Below, piece after piece: positions 5,399-7,083 of a stretch of 7,083 nucleotides of DNA. The notes beneath the pieces are model-generated. The model was not told where the DNA came from. It saw nothing but the letters and a program-made list of their open reading frames with translations, and searched no databases. The number at the start of each line of letters is the position of its first letter. Within the stretch, counting starts at the first letter, position 1. The position numbers and the translations under genes are program-made. The DNA comes from CAZOIA01 sp964579675 (GTDB lineage Bacteria; Planctomycetota; Phycisphaerae; UBA1845; PWPN01), in NCBI GenBank assembly GCA_964579675.1, contig CAZOIA010000258.1:1-7083 (forward strand), in the 5' to 3' direction.

Positions 5399-6502
5399 TC
5401 ACTTTTGGGTCGGTATCACGTGAACGGAATCACGTCCTATCACGGCAACCAGTTTGCCACCGATGCTGGGGCGGAGGTCGTCAAATGCGGCGTGCGACAG
5501 GTGAGCCACCAGGCGGACGGGGCCATCCAGTTCGGCGCGAACATAAGCCCCCCGGTCCACCGTTTGGATAAGCCTACCGTCTAGTGCCATCCGTCCGGAA
5601 CCGACCTGCTCGCCCGCATGTACGATTCTTATCTTCTCCGGCCGGACCATGAAGCTGACGTCACCGCTGTGCCGGCCCGGCACCACGAATGGGACGTCTC
5701 CGGCGTGCACCTCAGTGCTGCCCGCCGCTTCGGCTGGCCCTGCGCGGACTGAAGCCTGCGGTTCCTTGGCCGGCCCCACCGCCTGGCCGTGAAAGAGGTT
5801 CTCGCAACGCATGAACCGGGCGACGAACTCGCTCTGAGGCTTGCGCAGGAGTTCGCTGAGAGGGCCAACTTGCTGGAAGGCGCCGTTGCGGAGGATCCCG
5901 GCTCGGTCAGCCACTGAGAACGCTTCTTCCAGAAGGTGGCTGACGTGGATGGTGGTCACACCGAACCGGCGCTGGATGCGGCGGAGTTCGCCACACACGG
6001 CCTCGCGAGTGGATTCGTCGAGCGTGCTGACCGGCTCGTCGAGCAGCAGGATCTTGGGCCCGACAACCAGCGCTCGGGCCAGGGCCACGCGCTGCCGCTC
6101 TCCCCCGCTCAGCCCCGCAATGCGCCGTTCGAGAAGATGCCCGATACCCAGCGTCTCCGCGACCTCGCGTGTCCTCCGGCTGATTTCCCCGCGACGCACG
6201 TGGCGGGCGCGCAAACCGAAGTGTATGTTGCCCTCGACGGAAATGTGTGGGAACAGGGCGTGATCCTGCGGAACGTAGCCGATGCCTCGCTCACGGGGCT
6301 CGAGGTGAGTGACGTCTCGGTTGTCGATGTGGATACGCCCCGAGTCCAGCCTTTTGAGACCACAAAGGCATTCCAGAAAGACGCTCTTGCCCGAGCCCGG
6401 GGGACCGAGCAGAACGAAATACTCACCACGGGCCACCTTGAGACTGGCATCCCGCAGGCAGAAGTCACCGATTCGCAGGTGGGGTCGTTCCGTTCGGATC
6501 AC
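5399..6502 (-). CDS. ABC transporter ATP-binding protein, molybdate/tungstate type
   Basis: The 367-residue ATPase would power import of an oxyanion from the cytoplasmic side of the permease. All nucleotide-binding motifs are present: Walker A GPPGSGKS (33-40), Q-loop Q79 (YVPQDHALFPH), signature LSGGERQR (131-138), Walker B ILLLDEP (151-157), D-loop STLD (159-162) and switch H189. After residue 230, an Ala/Gly/Pro-rich linker (about 238-280) leads to a C-terminal TOBE-like domain starting around FMVRPEKIRIV (284-294), as in ModC/WtpC/PotA-like proteins. The YVPQDHALFPH wording and the partner permease favour molybdate or tungstate, but sulfate, thiosulfate or iron cannot be excluded. The start chosen is GTG, overlapping the permease stop as GTGA; a longer ATG start at 6550 would extend 52 bases into the permease with no family-like residues. 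Confidence 0.85.
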   Translation of the reverse strand: MIRTERPHLRIGDFCLRDASLKVARGEYFVLLGPPGSGKSVFLECLCGLKRLDSGRIHIDNRDVTHLEPRERGIGYVPQDHALFPHISVEGNIHFGLRARHVRRGEISRRTREVAETLGIGHLLERRIAGLSGGERQRVALARALVVGPKILLLDEPVSTLDESTREAVCGELRRIQRRFGVTTIHVSHLLEEAFSVADRAGILRNGAFQQVGPLSELLRKPQSEFVARFMRCENLFHGQAVGPAKEPQASVRAGPAEAAGSTEVHAGDVPFVVPGRHSGDVSFMVRPEKIRIVHAGEQVGSGRMALDGRLIQTVDRGAYVRAELDGPVRLVAHLSHAAFDDLRPSIGGKLVAVIGRDSVHVIPTQK

Positions 6503-7083
6503 AGTTTCACCAGTGCGCAGCCGCCGACCAGACGAATGGTAACCAGGCATACCAGGGCCACCCCGATGAGAAGAAGGGCAACTGCCAATGCCACCTCCAG
6601 GTTACCCACGGATTGCTCGAGAAAGATCGTGGTGCTCAGGACTTCGGTCCGGCCCCGGAACGCGCCGACGAAAATCATCAACGGGCCGAACGTACCGAAC
6701 GCCCGCGACCAGGTCAGAATGGCCCCGGTAATAACGCCGTTCATCGCGAGAGGTAAAGAGATCCGTCGGAAACTGCCCCACCGCGTGCACCCAAGCGTGA
6801 GGGAGACGTTTTCGAATCGACGGTCCACTTCGTCGAACGCGGTCTTTGCCGAACGGATGGCGAAGCTCGCGGTGACGACGAGTTGGCAAAGGACGATACC
6901 CTTGGGCTGGAAAACGAATTTGAGACCGATCCGCTCCATCCACTGCCCCACCTGCGTGCCGGAAAGGTGGGCGAAGAAAACGAGCAGGCAGAGCCCGGCC
7001 ACCAACGGCGGAAAAACGATCGGCAAGTCCACGATGGTATCGACCAGAATGTGACCGGGGAAGCGGTAGCGACTCAGCGCATA
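6499..7083 (-). CDS. ABC transporter permease, molybdate/tungstate type (5' part outside window)
   Basis: The visible 194 residues are the C-terminal part of a binding-protein-dependent permease; the beginning lies beyond the right edge. Hydrophobic segments appear at about visible residues 19-38, 61-76, 113-128 and 164-188. The cytoplasmic EAA-type loop that docks on the ATPase reads SLTLGCTRWGSFRRISLPLA (about 95-114). Next comes TWSRAFGTFGPLMIFVG, then TEVLSTTIFLEQSVGN, a signature seen in ModB/WtpB/TupB-type oxyanion permeases. The gene ends in TGA overlapping the GTG of the ATPase by four bases, so the two are one translational unit. A periplasmic binding protein gene is expected upstream, outside the window. 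Substrate assignment is an inference from family resemblance. Confidence 0.85.
   Translation of the reverse strand, partial: YALSRYRFPGHILVDTIVDLPIVFPPLVAGLCLLVFFAHLSGTQVGQWMERIGLKFVFQPKGIVLCQLVVTASFAIRSAKTAFDEVDRRFENVSLTLGCTRWGSFRRISLPLAMNGVITGAILTWSRAFGTFGPLMIFVGAFRGRTEVLSTTIFLEQSVGNLEVALAVALLLIGVALVCLVTIRLVGGCALVKL

Noticed and set aside
6503..6550. Longer ATPase start at 6550
   Set aside because: The extra 16 residues are not family-like and lie within the permease. The GTGA overlap at 6499-6502 is a typical coupled start.
5936..7054. 372-codon open frame on the + strand
   Set aside because: It lies antisense to the ATPase and permease, both of which have clear motifs. Its translation has no family features.
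1..7083. CRISPR array, tRNA/rRNA genes, toxin-antitoxin or defence cassette
   Set aside because: I found no regularly spaced repeats, cloverleaf, rRNA-like sequence or recognisable defence gene on either strand.

Overview
The window looks like a high-GC bacterial chromosome segment, most probably from a planctomycete (Planctomycetota, perhaps a Phycisphaerae-like lineage). The main clue is the C-terminus of the large exported protein at 1741-4242. It ends in two dockerin-like aspartate-rich calcium loops with the F-x-x-F/C spacing common on secreted planctomycete proteins, preceded by Ig-like and PKD/SprB-like modules. The taxon is an inference from this one protein style, not from a marker gene.

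Layout, left to right. Positions 1-408 hold debris on the + strand: a short island matching phage major capsid proteins (about 54-239), which runs straight into the C-terminal end of an unrelated, unrecognised reading frame (250-408). All other genes are on the - strand. Positions 487-1307 carry two small integral membrane proteins in a translationally coupled TGATG pair. Positions 1308-1740 are gene-free with a few short hairpins. Positions 1741-4242 encode an 833-residue exported endonuclease/exonuclease/phosphatase (EEP) family enzyme. It has its own good sigma70-like promoter (4346-4374), a structured leader and a strong Shine-Dalgarno. Positions 4366-5055 are the N-terminal half of an IS1380-family transposase, cut off one residue after an aspartate likely to be catalytic, exactly where the EEP promoter begins. 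Positions 5056-5398 are gene-free, with IS-end sequence and a strong terminator-like hairpin. Positions 5399-7083 hold the end of an ABC transporter operon: a permease that runs off the right edge, overlapping by four bases an ATPase of the molybdate/tungstate type.

How the genes work together: the permease and ATPase clearly form one transporter, whose binding-protein gene probably lies beyond the right edge. The two small membrane proteins clearly form a second unit, possibly a haem- or metal-binding pair. The EEP gene appears to be a single-gene unit. The capsid island and the IS1380 remnant show that the region has been rearranged. I see no convincing new multi-gene system. The most noteworthy items are the modular secreted EEP enzyme, whose catalytic part is much less GC-rich than its Ig part, the promoter at the IS breakpoint, the capsid island, and the uncharacterised membrane pair.
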